DNA from: Planctomycetota bacterium
GTDB lineage: Bacteria; Planctomycetota; Planctomycetia; Gemmatales; Gemmataceae
DNA: 37,063 bases
Direction of reading: 5' to 3'
NCBI GenBank assembly: GCA_016872605.1
Contig: VGZI01000040.1
Span: 1-37,063 of the forward strand
Shown: one piece after another, positions 24,133-33,558 of the stretch
How the letters are laid out: each line of letters begins with the position of its first letter
Numbering within the stretch: position 1 is the first letter of the stretch
Notes under the pieces: model-generated
What the model saw: the letters and a program-made list of their open reading frames with translations, nothing else
Told to the model about the DNA's origin: nothing
The model's database searches: none
Made by a program: the position numbers and the translations under genes

Positions 24133-26070
24133 TCAAACATCCAACTCTTCCGCCTCGACTTGATTCGCGGAGTCCATGATGAATCGATAGCGCGTCGCCG
24201 GGTCTTTGCCGAGCAACTCGGTGAACGTCTTGTCCGCCTCGATGATGGATTCAATGGTCACGCGCATCAATGCACGCTTTTTCGGATCGAGCGTCGTCTC
24301 GTTTAACTCGCCCGGCATCATCTCGCCGAGCCCTTTGAAACGCGTCACCTCGGGCTTGGCGTTTGGTCGCTTCGTCAGGATTTCTTCGAGCAGTTCTTCC
24401 TTGTGGGCATCATCCTTGGCCCAGAATTTTTCCTTGCCGACGCCGATGCAATAAAGCGGCGGCAGGGCGATGTAGAGATGCCCCTTGCGAATTAGCTCTG
24501 GCATGCAGCGGAAGAAGAACGTCAGCATCAACGTCGTGATGTGATGCCCGTCGGCGTCGGCATCCATCAAGAGAATGATCTTGCCATAGCGCAAGTTGTT
24601 GATGTTGAAGCTCTCGCCCACGCCCGTGCCCAGCGCGGTGACGACGTCGGCCAATTCTTGGTGCGTCATCACCTTGGCCAGCGTAAGGCCTTCGGAGTTC
24701 ATGATCTTGCCTCGCAGCGGCAGCACGGCCTGGGTGCGGTTGTTCCGTCCCTGCTTGGCCGACCCACCGGCGGAATCGCCTTCGACGATGAACAGTTCCG
24801 TATCCTCGACATCGGTCGCCTTGCAATCGGCAAGCTTGCCGGGCAGGTTGAGCCGGCGCGACGTTGCCGACTTGCGTTTGACTTCCTGCGCCGCCTCGCG
24901 CGACGCCAGGCGCGCTTTCGCTGCCAGCACGATGCGGCCAACGATCTGGTCGGCCATCGTCATGTTGGCGTTAAGCCACGACTCCAGGCCCGGACGCACG
25001 AAGCCTTCGACAATCGCCGTGATCTCCGGGTTGTTGAGCTTCTCCTTGGTCTGGCCCTGGAAAGCCGGGTCGCGAATGAAGATCGACACGATGCCGACGA
25101 GCCCTTCGCGAATATCGTTGGCTGTAATCTCGATGCCCTTGACCTTGACGTCGTGGGTCTCCATGAAGTTGCGAATCGCCTTGACGATACCGCTCTTCAG
25201 TCCGGCTTCGTGCGTGCCGCCGTCGGTGGTGCGGATGCCGTTGACGTAGGAGCGAATCGATTCATCAGTTGACTCCGTCCATTGCATCGTCAGCTCAATC
25301 TTCTCGTCACCTTCTTTGATCGCGTAGTAGGGCGTCGCATTGACTGCCGGAACCTGCGCCTCGGCCACGAGCCGCTGCAGGAACTCCGGCAACCCGCCCG
25401 GATGCGTCAGGTCGATCGACTCGCCGGTGATCTCGTTGCGGAACGTGATTTTCAAGCCGTGATGGATGTACGCGATGTCGTCGAGGCGGGTCCTGATCCA
25501 GTCGGCGTCGAAATGGGTGACGCGGAAGATTTCGGGATCCGGCTCGAAATAAATGGACGTGCCGTGCAGCCGATTGGGCCCGACCTTCTCGAGCTTGTCG
25601 GCCGGCTTTCCTCGCTTGAAGGTCTGCGTCCATTCGTAGCCGTCGCGTTTGATGGTAGCGACGAGCTTCTTGGACAACGCGTTGACCACGGACGAGCCTA
25701 CGCCGTGCAGGCCGCCGGAGCGAAAATAGCTGTCGTTGTCGCCAAACTTGCCGCCGGTGTGCAGCTTGGTAAGGATGAGTTCGAGCGTCGGAATCTTGTA
25801 CTTCGGATGCATGCCGACGGGAATGCCGCGGCCATTGTCGGTGACGGTGACGGCATCGCCCGACTTGTGCAGCGTGACGGTGATAGCGTCGCCGAAACCG
25901 TTCAGATATTCGTCGATCGAGTTATCGACGATTTCCCAGACGAGATGGTGCAGCCCCTTCTTGTCGGGCGCCCCGATGTACATGGAGGGCCGATGCCGAA
26001 CGGCTTCAAGCCCTTCGAGCATGCCGATGGAGGCTTCGTCGTATTTCTTGGTTGCGGTGGCGGTGGCCAT
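24133..26070 (-). CDS. gyrB/parE: Type IIA DNA topoisomerase B subunit (GyrB/ParE family, ParE-like)
   Basis: 645 aa, the length of ParE or short GyrB. The N-terminal GHKL ATPase has EIVDNSIDEYL, DNGRGIPVG and GGLHGVGSSVVNALS. The TOPRIM domain has EGDSAGGSAKQGR near residue 428 and DADADGHHI near residue 503. LRYGKIILLMDADADG, ALPPLYCIGVGKE and the terminal ELDV are closer to ParE than to GyrB as I know these families, so topoisomerase IV is the better guess. With the A subunit it would pass DNA duplexes using ATP. The start ATG 26070 lies 12 bp after the toxin gene. A 52-bp near-copy of its 5' end lies 690 bp upstream (26711-26762). The partner A subunit is 2.1 kb upstream beyond the accessory island. 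Confidence 0.9.
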   Translation of the reverse strand: MATATATKKYDEASIGMLEGLEAVRHRPSMYIGAPDKKGLHHLVWEIVDNSIDEYLNGFGDAITVTLHKSGDAVTVTDNGRGIPVGMHPKYKIPTLELILTKLHTGGKFGDNDSYFRSGGLHGVGSSVVNALSKKLVATIKRDGYEWTQTFKRGKPADKLEKVGPNRLHGTSIYFEPDPEIFRVTHFDADWIRTRLDDIAYIHHGLKITFRNEITGESIDLTHPGGLPEFLQRLVAEAQVPAVNATPYYAIKEGDEKIELTMQWTESTDESIRSYVNGIRTTDGGTHEAGLKSGIVKAIRNFMETHDVKVKGIEITANDIREGLVGIVSIFIRDPAFQGQTKEKLNNPEITAIVEGFVRPGLESWLNANMTMADQIVGRIVLAAKARLASREAAQEVKRKSATSRRLNLPGKLADCKATDVEDTELFIVEGDSAGGSAKQGRNNRTQAVLPLRGKIMNSEGLTLAKVMTHQELADVVTALGTGVGESFNINNLRYGKIILLMDADADGHHITTLMLTFFFRCMPELIRKGHLYIALPPLYCIGVGKEKFWAKDDAHKEELLEEILTKRPNAKPEVTRFKGLGEMMPGELNETTLDPKKRALMRVTIESIIEADKTFTELLGKDPATRYRFIMDSANQVEAEELDV

Positions 26071-26082
26071 GAGGGTAATCCG

Positions 26083-26424
26083 TTACAGGTTCAACAGGAG
26101 GCGGAGCTTCGGTTCCACCTCGGTCCAGGTTTTTGGCGAGACACTTCCGAGCAAGCGAACGAAATTCGACTTATGGACGGTCGCTAACTTATGCAAACGC
26201 AGGACCGATACGGTTCTGAGTTGGGTCTGAGCGTGATCCGGGTTCGTGGGATCAATCAGAATGTCCGTTGCCAGGAGCGGCGATGGCAGAATGGACGATA
26301 TGTAGGCGACAAGCACTTCAGGTACAGATCCTACGTATCCAGTGAGCGCGAGGACACACCGAACCTTGGCGCCGATCGTGCCGCCGTATGGGAACAGGGC
26401 AGGATGAATTTTACTTGGCTTCAT
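26083..26424 (-). CDS. PemK/MazF-like toxin of a type II toxin-antitoxin pair
   Basis: 113 aa from ATG 26424, which overlaps the end of the antitoxin gene by 14 bp. Visible blocks are HPALFPYGGTIGAKVRCVLA, then VPEVLVAYISSILPSPLLAT, DILIDPTNPDHAQTQLRTVS and VLRLHKLATVHKS. These match the PemK/MazF mRNA-interferase fold of the planctomycete/cyanobacterial type (usual pattern K-x-R-P-V-L-x-L-T; here the proline is a cysteine). It would cleave RNA when not bound by the antitoxin. It ends 12 bp before the topoisomerase B start, so the toxin and the essential gene are probably on one transcript. Activity is not proven, and the R-C change might weaken it. Confidence 0.7.
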   Translation of the reverse strand: MKPSKIHPALFPYGGTIGAKVRCVLALTGYVGSVPEVLVAYISSILPSPLLATDILIDPTNPDHAQTQLRTVSVLRLHKLATVHKSNFVRLLGSVSPKTWTEVEPKLRLLLNL

Positions 26425-26656
26425 CGAACGGGACCCCATCCTGGAGTGTGTAGATGTCCTCGCGCGGATGATATTCGCGCGCCCACGTGGCGGCAACGCC
26501 CTGGAACCAATCGTCTTCCTCTTCGTCAACAGATTCAAGGATGACCTTAATCGGCCCGACCTTGATTTCGTCTGGGACTATCCGGTTGAGTCGGTGTTGG
26601 TCGTCGACCGTTCCGAGCACTTCGATTCGCGACAAAAGCGATTCCTCCACGGTCAT
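26411..26656 (-). CDS. Probable antitoxin partner of the PemK/MazF-like toxin
   Basis: 81 aa, acidic. It opens MTVEESLLSRIEVLGTVDDQ, then RIVPDEIKVGPIKVILE and a D/E-rich middle, and ends EDIYTLQDGVPFDEAK. This layout (a small beta-rich N-terminus and an acidic tail ending in an EDIYTLxDGxPF-like motif) is common in short antitoxin-like proteins encoded just before PemK/MazF or PIN toxins. Its ATG overlaps the TGA of the hybrid leader frame by four bases (ATGA), and its end overlaps the toxin start. It probably neutralises the toxin and may repress its own transcript. Confidence 0.65.
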   Translation of the reverse strand: MTVEESLLSRIEVLGTVDDQHRLNRIVPDEIKVGPIKVILESVDEEEDDWFQGVAATWAREYHPREDIYTLQDGVPFDEAK

Positions 26657-26760
26657 TTTATCATTTTCTGAAATCGCGAAGACAACTCGTTCAAGGTCCG
26701 CCTGTCGACTATGCCGATGGAGGCTTCGTCGTATGACTTGGTCGCGGTCGCGGTGGCCAT
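26653..26760 (-). pseudogene. Hybrid leader frame carrying a copy of the topoisomerase B N-terminus
   Basis: A 35-codon frame starts at ATG 26760 with an ideal AAGGA ribosome site. Residues 1-16 (MATATATKSYDEASIG) copy the N-terminus of the topoisomerase B protein (MATATATKKYDEASIG). After residue 16 the sequence diverges (IVDRRTLNELSSRFQKMIK). Its TGA overlaps the antitoxin ATG (ATGA). The DNA copy is 26711-26762 against 26021-26072, with 48 of 52 bases identical. It looks like the original 5' end of the topoisomerase gene, cut off when the toxin-antitoxin module arrived, and it may now couple antitoxin translation. Confidence 0.6.
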
Positions 26761-26776
26761 GAATCGATCCTTGATT

Positions 26777-27067
26777 TCAGCGGCGCCGGGCAAGGCGCTC
26801 ACGAGATTCCTCTACATTGTTTGCTAGTTCGCCGTCGGACATTTCTGAATCGTCGTCGAAGCCAACTTCCATGCGTGCGGTCGCCTCTTCGAGAACACAC
26901 TCTGTGGCGATGTCCTGCCGTAGAAAGGTTGCGAGCATTTCATTGGACAGCTCACCAATTGGTACGTTCCAATTAGGGCGGCATCGTTCGATCAGGCCCG
27001 AATTCCAGCCGCATTCTTCCCAGGGGCCTTCGACATCGGCGGCGCTAACAGAACTGGTCTTTGTCAT
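26777..27067 (-). CDS. Contact-dependent inhibition immunity (CdiI)-like protein
   Basis: 96 aa. The middle reads IERCRPNWNVPIGELSNEML, then ATFLRQDIATECVLEEATAR and an acidic SDGELANNV. This resembles small CdiI-type immunity proteins, where a basic patch and a proline precede LSxExLRxxxxQxIxxxxLxxxAxxxL and then a GDLL-like motif. It is a tentative fold-level match. It lies 16 bp upstream of the hybrid leader frame and 24 bp after the TIGR03067 gene, in a run that also holds a toxin fragment. Its cognate toxin is not identified. Confidence 0.5.
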   Translation of the reverse strand: MTKTSSVSAADVEGPWEECGWNSGLIERCRPNWNVPIGELSNEMLATFLRQDIATECVLEEATARMEVGFDDDSEMSDGELANNVEESRERLARRR

Positions 27068-27091
27068 GAACGAAATTCCATGCTGCCTTCT

Positions 27092-27562
27092 CTATTTCTT
27101 GGCAACCCGCTTCAGCGTCAACAGGCGACGGTTTGGGTCATTCTCGTCGGTCTTGAATTCCTTCGGGCGTTGGCCGTCCTTGGCGCTCCAGCAGATTTGC
27201 AACACGTCATTGTCGAGCCGATAGATGCCGGGATCGACGCCGTTGTAGTCGAGATTGAGGTGCTTTGGCGATTTCGATGGGTCAAGACTGATGCGCCCGG
27301 CCGGTTCACCGTCGATGAGAATCTCATCGCCCTTGAACGTGACCTGATGTAGCCGCGTTTTCTTGTTCTTCTTCTGAATGATCGTGTTCCTGCCGCGAAT
27401 CTCGATCTGCACGATCTCCCAATGTCCCTGGATCGCAGCCCAGTCGTTTTTTTCTTGTGACAATGCGCCATCCGCAAAAACGAAAGTGCAGGCCAAGAAA
27501 ATGGCTCCACACATCAAATGCGGCCGACCGCGCGCCGCAAGAGCTCTGGGCTTGTTGTGCAT
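27092..27562 (-). CDS. TIGR03067 (lipocalin-like) domain protein
   Basis: 156 aa with an N-terminal signal-like stretch (HLMCGAIFLACTFVFADGAL). The mature part opens IQGHWEIVQIEIRG and holds VTFKGDEILIDG, SLDPSKSPKHLNL, GIYRLDNDVLQICW and RPKEFKTDEND. These are the signature blocks of TIGR03067, a planctomycete-rich small beta-barrel domain of unknown function, probably exported. Its presence among toxin and immunity genes may be incidental. Confidence 0.8.
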   Translation of the reverse strand: MHNKPRALAARGRPHLMCGAIFLACTFVFADGALSQEKNDWAAIQGHWEIVQIEIRGRNTIIQKKNKKTRLHQVTFKGDEILIDGEPAGRISLDPSKSPKHLNLDYNGVDPGIYRLDNDVLQICWSAKDGQRPKEFKTDENDPNRRLLTLKRVAKK

Positions 27563-27596
27563 TCGTAATGCCTCGTCACGGGGTCGGGGGTGGAAT

Positions 27597-27887
27597 TTAG
27601 TAGTTTGCTAACGTCGCCATAAACTCTTCGTCGGCCATGTCCAAGACCGCCAGATAGTCGAACGAATCCGTCCCGTATTTGTTCTGGTAGCTTTCCAGGT
27701 GCGACCGGATCAGCATCAGCGTTTCATCGCCCCAATCGAGAAGGTATCCCGGCATGACTTCGAATGCATCCGCCAGATCTTCCGCTTGCTCGTCGTTTCC
27801 CACCCGCGCAAGATTGCGGCATTCGACGAAGCCGCGGTGAAGGATAAAACAGAGTTTTCGAAACAATGGTTCGGGTATCGATTTCAT
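27597..27887 (-). CDS. Small unrecognised protein, possibly an immunity protein
   Basis: 96 aa, mostly helical and acidic. It opens MKSIPEPLFRKLCFILHRGF, then VECRNLARVGNDEQAEDLAD and AFEVMPGYLLDWGDE, and has a C-terminal DYLAVLDM. I do not recognise a characterised family. The size, acidity and position directly after a toxin-like fragment fit an immunity protein. Its ATG overlaps the stop of the 40-residue gene upstream by ATGA, so the two are translationally coupled. Confidence 0.6.
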   Translation of the reverse strand: MKSIPEPLFRKLCFILHRGFVECRNLARVGNDEQAEDLADAFEVMPGYLLDWGDETLMLIRSHLESYQNKYGTDSFDYLAVLDMADEEFMATLANY

Positions 27888-28006
27888 GGCTTACCGCAGG
27901 GATCGAGAGTAACCTGAGCGAGCGGCACGGCCGATTTCTGCCCTTTTTCTCCCAGCAGTTGCACATCGATCGGCGGAACCTTGGCACGTCCCTGAGAGGA
28001 AGTCAT
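27884..28006 (-). CDS. Short unrecognised protein coupled to the 96-aa gene
   Basis: A 40-aa frame from ATG 28006 to TGA 27884-27886: MTSSQGRAKVPPIDVQLLGE, KGQKSAVPLAQVTLDPCGKP. Its stop overlaps the next start as ATGA, and it begins 12 bp after the stop of the toxin-like fragment; both are signs of real translation. A ribosome-like AGGAAG is not seen, so it may depend on coupling. Its function is unknown. Confidence 0.45.
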   Translation of the reverse strand: MTSSQGRAKVPPIDVQLLGEKGQKSAVPLAQVTLDPCGKP

Positions 28007-28018
28007 GCCGCTTAGCGC

Positions 28019-28235
28019 TCACAAGTAACGCCGATGGGACTGGCTGATTGACGATTTCGGTGAATGAAGGACATCGCGATCAACCGTGATTAGTTGCGGC
28101 TGCTTTCCAGGCTCATACAGGAACGCAGGAATTTGTTTCAGGCCGGCTTCACGCGCCGCCACCGCCCGCCGAACACCATTTTCAATGTAGTATTGCAGAG
28201 AAAACCACCCCTTGACAAGCTTGCCTGGTGCGGCA

Positions 28236-28243
<8 letters not shown>
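28019..28243 (-). pseudogene. Fragment of a ParB-like polymorphic toxin domain
   Basis: A 74-codon frame could start at TTG 28243, inside the end of the topoisomerase A gene. It reads KLVKGWFSLQYYIENGVRRA, then VAAREAGLKQIPAFLYEPG and LITVDRDVLHSPKSSI. The pattern of a Y/F-rich strand, IENGVRRAVAAREAG and IPAxL resembles the C-terminal ParB-like nuclease toxin domain of polymorphic toxins. No leader, delivery or repeat region is present because the topoisomerase gene occupies that position, so it is a truncated remnant. The small genes that follow could be its former immunity partners. Confidence 0.5.
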
Positions 28244-30665
<2,422 letters not shown>

Positions 30666-30737
30666 GATCCCGTAGCGATAAATCCGTTTACAGGGGCATG
30701 GAAAGAATTGTAGGAAATGAACGGGGCGGCGGCAGTT

Positions 30738-30779
30738 TTCGTTTAGCGTTCGCATGGCGCCATGCGAACGCTAAACGAA
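30738..30779. repeat. Perfect 42-bp palindrome without loop
   Basis: TTCGTTTAGCGTTCGCATGGC is followed directly by its exact complement. It lies 7 bp after the stop of the PhnD-like gene and 72 bp before the topoisomerase A start, both on the minus strand. The core GTTTAGCG...CGCTAAAC is shared with 14810-14861. It probably marks the end of the TolC/PhnD transcript. Confidence 0.85.
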
Positions 30780-30786
30780 GTCGATG

Positions 30787-31710
30787 TTACCGGGCGCCGA
30801 CACTCACCGGCGACGACGGCGGCGGATAGGCCTTGAGCGACGCATCGAGCACCGCATCGAAATTGGCCGGCGGCGCTTCAAACGAGCGAAGTTTCCACAG
30901 GTCGAAGAGATCCTTGTTCTCGTCAATCGTGTGCGCTTTGAGCAAGCCGGCCCGGAATTGCTTCAGTGTCATGTCCTTGACGGCTCCGTCCTTGTACACG
31001 ATCACGGCATGCGGAAAGCGATCCGACTGCTGCAAGATCCGCAGGTTCTTGCTGAACACCGCGGGCTTTTGTTCACGGTAGAACTTCAGATCGAGAGCGT
31101 CGACGATCACGGCATCGATCTTGCCTCGGCATACGTCGTCCATGCCGACCAACGGCGACTCCGACTTCACGATCTTGCCGAAAAACGCCTTCGGATCGGG
31201 CTGGGCGTTGTCCGTGCAATGCCGTTCGATGTAGGCCCAGCAGTGCTGTTTCGTCAGGAGCGGCATATCGAGCGTCTTGCCGCGCAAGTCCTTAATCGAC
31301 GTCGCCGGATTCTTTTGGCTCACGATCACGAAGCAGCGGATGTCGTCGAACGCGTTGACGGCCACGGCCACCGGCTTGAGTTTCGGATACGCCTTGCGCA
31401 CCCAGGCGAATTCGTGCCCTTGAAACACGGCAAAGTGCAGCTTGTCGTCGTTGAGCAGACCAGCGGTGTCGAACGCGCCCTTGTTGTAGGTGAGCGCGCC
31501 GTCGAGCCCCGTCGTGTTTTTCATCAGCGTGCCGAACGGCTCGGTGACGATGGCGACCAGGGCATCCGGCAGGTCGTTGAAAAAGTTCTTGACCATGCCG
31601 ATCTTGATCGTGTCGGCATTTTTGGCTTGAGCGTTGGCGGCAGCGGGGTGCGACAGCGCGAAGGCGAGCGCTGCCGCAAGTGCGATTTCGAACAGGTTGC
31701 GGCGGGTCAT
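30787..31710 (-). CDS. PhnD-like periplasmic substrate-binding protein
   Basis: 307 aa from ATG 31710, the start that places a signal peptide first (MTRRNLFEIALAAALAFALS, cleavage near ANA-QA). An AAGGA ribosome site lies about ten bases upstream. The frame is open much further upstream but overlaps the TolC gene. The mature part, IKIGMVKNFFNDLPDALVAI, then LHFAVFQGHEFAWV, CFVIVSQKNPATSIKDLRGK and GKIDAVIVDALDLKFY, matches the phosphate/phosphonate (PhnD/TauA-like) ABC-type binding fold. No ABC permease or ATPase gene is adjacent, so the ligand and any uptake role are uncertain. It follows the TolC gene by 56 bp. Confidence 0.8.
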   Translation of the reverse strand: MTRRNLFEIALAAALAFALSHPAAANAQAKNADTIKIGMVKNFFNDLPDALVAIVTEPFGTLMKNTTGLDGALTYNKGAFDTAGLLNDDKLHFAVFQGHEFAWVRKAYPKLKPVAVAVNAFDDIRCFVIVSQKNPATSIKDLRGKTLDMPLLTKQHCWAYIERHCTDNAQPDPKAFFGKIVKSESPLVGMDDVCRGKIDAVIVDALDLKFYREQKPAVFSKNLRILQQSDRFPHAVIVYKDGAVKDMTLKQFRAGLLKAHTIDENKDLFDLWKLRSFEAPPANFDAVLDASLKAYPPPSSPVSVGAR

Positions 31711-31766
31711 GAGAGAAGGGTCCTTTGCGAAACGATCGCGGGGGGGGTGGGGGAAGAAACAGTGAC

Positions 31767-33197
31767 TCATTTCGCCGACGGCGGCGCCGGCGCGGGAATC
31801 GGATAGATGCGGAACGCGCCTGCGGTGGCGCGCTCTAAACCGGCAAGCGCCAAGGCATGCGTGTGCACCTGCTCGTTCAGCTGAGTCCGCACCAGTATTG
31901 CTTGAATGTTGGCCTGAATGACCGCCTGGCTCGTGAAGTTCTTGCCGGCAAGGTTCTGGGCTTGGCCCGGCAACGCGGCGGCGCGCTTTTCGATTCCTTT
32001 GAGGTTGACCACTTCCTCGGCGGCTTCCTGCCATTTCAGGTATTGGGCTTCCACGTCGAGGGAGACAAGATTGTGCGCCTTCTCGACGACTGCGAGTGAT
32101 TGCTGGTGCAGATCGGACGCACGCTGCATTCGATCGCGCTTGTTGCCGGCGAGCATGTTGGGCATCTCGATCGAGAACCCGCCAGGCCGATATTCGTTGT
32201 TGAAGACGCCCTGCGGCGCCTGCTTGGCGTGGATGTCGCCACCGTTGGCGAAGGTCGTCCCTTTCGGGCCGATGATGCGCGACTGTGCGTCGACCTCGAG
32301 TCCGACAATGTCGCTCGCGGTTCGGGCCTGGATCATCTCGCCGCGATTCGCAAGGGCAGCCGTGATTAGATCGGCCTTGTTGATTTGGAAATAACGGTGA
32401 TACGTGATGGTCTCGACAGGAGTTTTTGTCACTTTCCCCTTGTCATCCTTTTCTTCCTTGAAGCCGGTTGTCTTCTTCTCCTCCCATACCGCCGGCGGCA
32501 GCGCGACATCGGCGATCTCTAACGGATAATCGTGGCCCAAGCCCATCGCTTCCCGCAGGGCAGCGAACGCCTTCAACTCGCCGTTCCGCACCTGGCCTTG
32601 CTTGCCCTTCACCAGGGCAATGTTGATGTCCAGATTGTCGATGTCGAGTTGGGTTATCGGAATATTCACATCGCCATCGTCAAAGAGCTTCTTTGCGCGA
32701 GCACGCGCCTTGGTCAAGCTGCCGAATACATCGTCGAGCACCTTCTTCTGCGAGCGGATGTATTGCACCGTGAAGAAATTCCGCGTGATCGAATACCGGG
32801 TATCCCATTCCGCTTGGGTGAGGCCCGCCTCCGCAATCGTCACCCCCAGGCACGATTGGCGCTTGCGAATCGGCAGCTCCGGCGCCATAAACCGTGCGAA
32901 CACCATCTTCTCCAGGGCGCGCTGGCCGGTCTGAGCCGCGGCAAGACTGGCGCGCGACGCGTCCAAGAGCGGTTGATGCTGGAACCCCAGATTCAAGCAC
33001 GCCTCCAGCGACATCGGGCCAGGCGACTTCTTCGGCGAGATCGGCGGCAACTCGTCGGTGTCAACGCGCGGCGGCGGCGGTTCCGCGATGTTGATCGGTC
33101 TCTCGGGCGCCCTATTGACAATCGTCGGCGCTTGTCCAAACGCAATGTTGGCGCAGGAGGCGAATAGAAGAAACGAGAACGCCGCTCGGATGCTCAT
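31767..33197 (-). CDS. TolC family outer-membrane efflux protein
   Basis: 476 aa with a signal peptide (MSIRAAFSFLLFASCANIAF). Two helical repeats typical of TolC are visible: MSLEACLNLGFQHQPLLDAS with a following AQTGQRALE, and a second repeat near AALANRGEMIQARTASDIVG. Long coiled segments follow (LHQQSLAVVEKAHNLVSLDV, then EEVVNLKGIEKRAAALPGQA). It would form the trimeric outer-membrane channel of an efflux or type I secretion system. An RND adaptor relic exists at 10978-11256 but is far away. A PhnD-like binding protein follows in the same direction, an unusual pairing. Confidence 0.8.
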   Translation of the reverse strand: MSIRAAFSFLLFASCANIAFGQAPTIVNRAPERPINIAEPPPPRVDTDELPPISPKKSPGPMSLEACLNLGFQHQPLLDASRASLAAAQTGQRALEKMVFARFMAPELPIRKRQSCLGVTIAEAGLTQAEWDTRYSITRNFFTVQYIRSQKKVLDDVFGSLTKARARAKKLFDDGDVNIPITQLDIDNLDINIALVKGKQGQVRNGELKAFAALREAMGLGHDYPLEIADVALPPAVWEEKKTTGFKEEKDDKGKVTKTPVETITYHRYFQINKADLITAALANRGEMIQARTASDIVGLEVDAQSRIIGPKGTTFANGGDIHAKQAPQGVFNNEYRPGGFSIEMPNMLAGNKRDRMQRASDLHQQSLAVVEKAHNLVSLDVEAQYLKWQEAAEEVVNLKGIEKRAAALPGQAQNLAGKNFTSQAVIQANIQAILVRTQLNEQVHTHALALAGLERATAGAFRIYPIPAPAPPSAK

Positions 33198-33282
33198 GGT
33201 AGGTACCTCTCGGTTGTCTGCGGGCGTTGTTATCTCGTGAGGCCAGACTGGTCAGGTCGTCCCACGAGAAATGAAGGCCTAT

Positions 33283-33407
33283 TGCTTTGTCACAATCAAA
33301 AGTTCGGATTGTAGGACGGCTCTCCGGAGCCGTCCGGCTAAACAGGGACGGCTCAGGAGAGCCGTCCTACGGAAACGAGAACACATATTTTTGGCTGTGA
33401 CAAAGCA
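33283..33407. repeat. Nested inverted repeats between tolC-like and thiE genes
   Basis: An outer pair (33283-33301 and 33389-33407, 17 of 19 complementary, TGCTTTGTCACA...) encloses an inner pair (33311-33335 and 33346-33370, 24 of 25 complementary, GTAGGACGGCTCTCC...). The inner element is of the dispersed-repeat type seen elsewhere in the window. It appears to sit in the loop of an older palindrome. No gene is supported in 33198-33558. Confidence 0.75.
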
Positions 33408-33558
33408 CTATGCTCTTTTCATCGACGCGCAGAACATTCAGGCTGAATCAAGCGATCGTAGAAAACCTGCCGGTTGTATGGCGAACTGTAGGCATTTTCG
33501 CACCGGGCGAATTGGCGAAGCTGGTGAAGACATGCCGGCGCGGTAAAATAAGACCGTC

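Noticed and set aside
27724..27987. Minus-strand frame of 87 codons overlapping the small coupled genes
   Set aside because: It has no motif. The alternative frames show ATGA coupling and sensible products.
31711..32034. N-terminal extension of the PhnD-like protein
   Set aside because: It overlaps the TolC gene and would bury the signal peptide. ATG 31710 has its own ribosome site.
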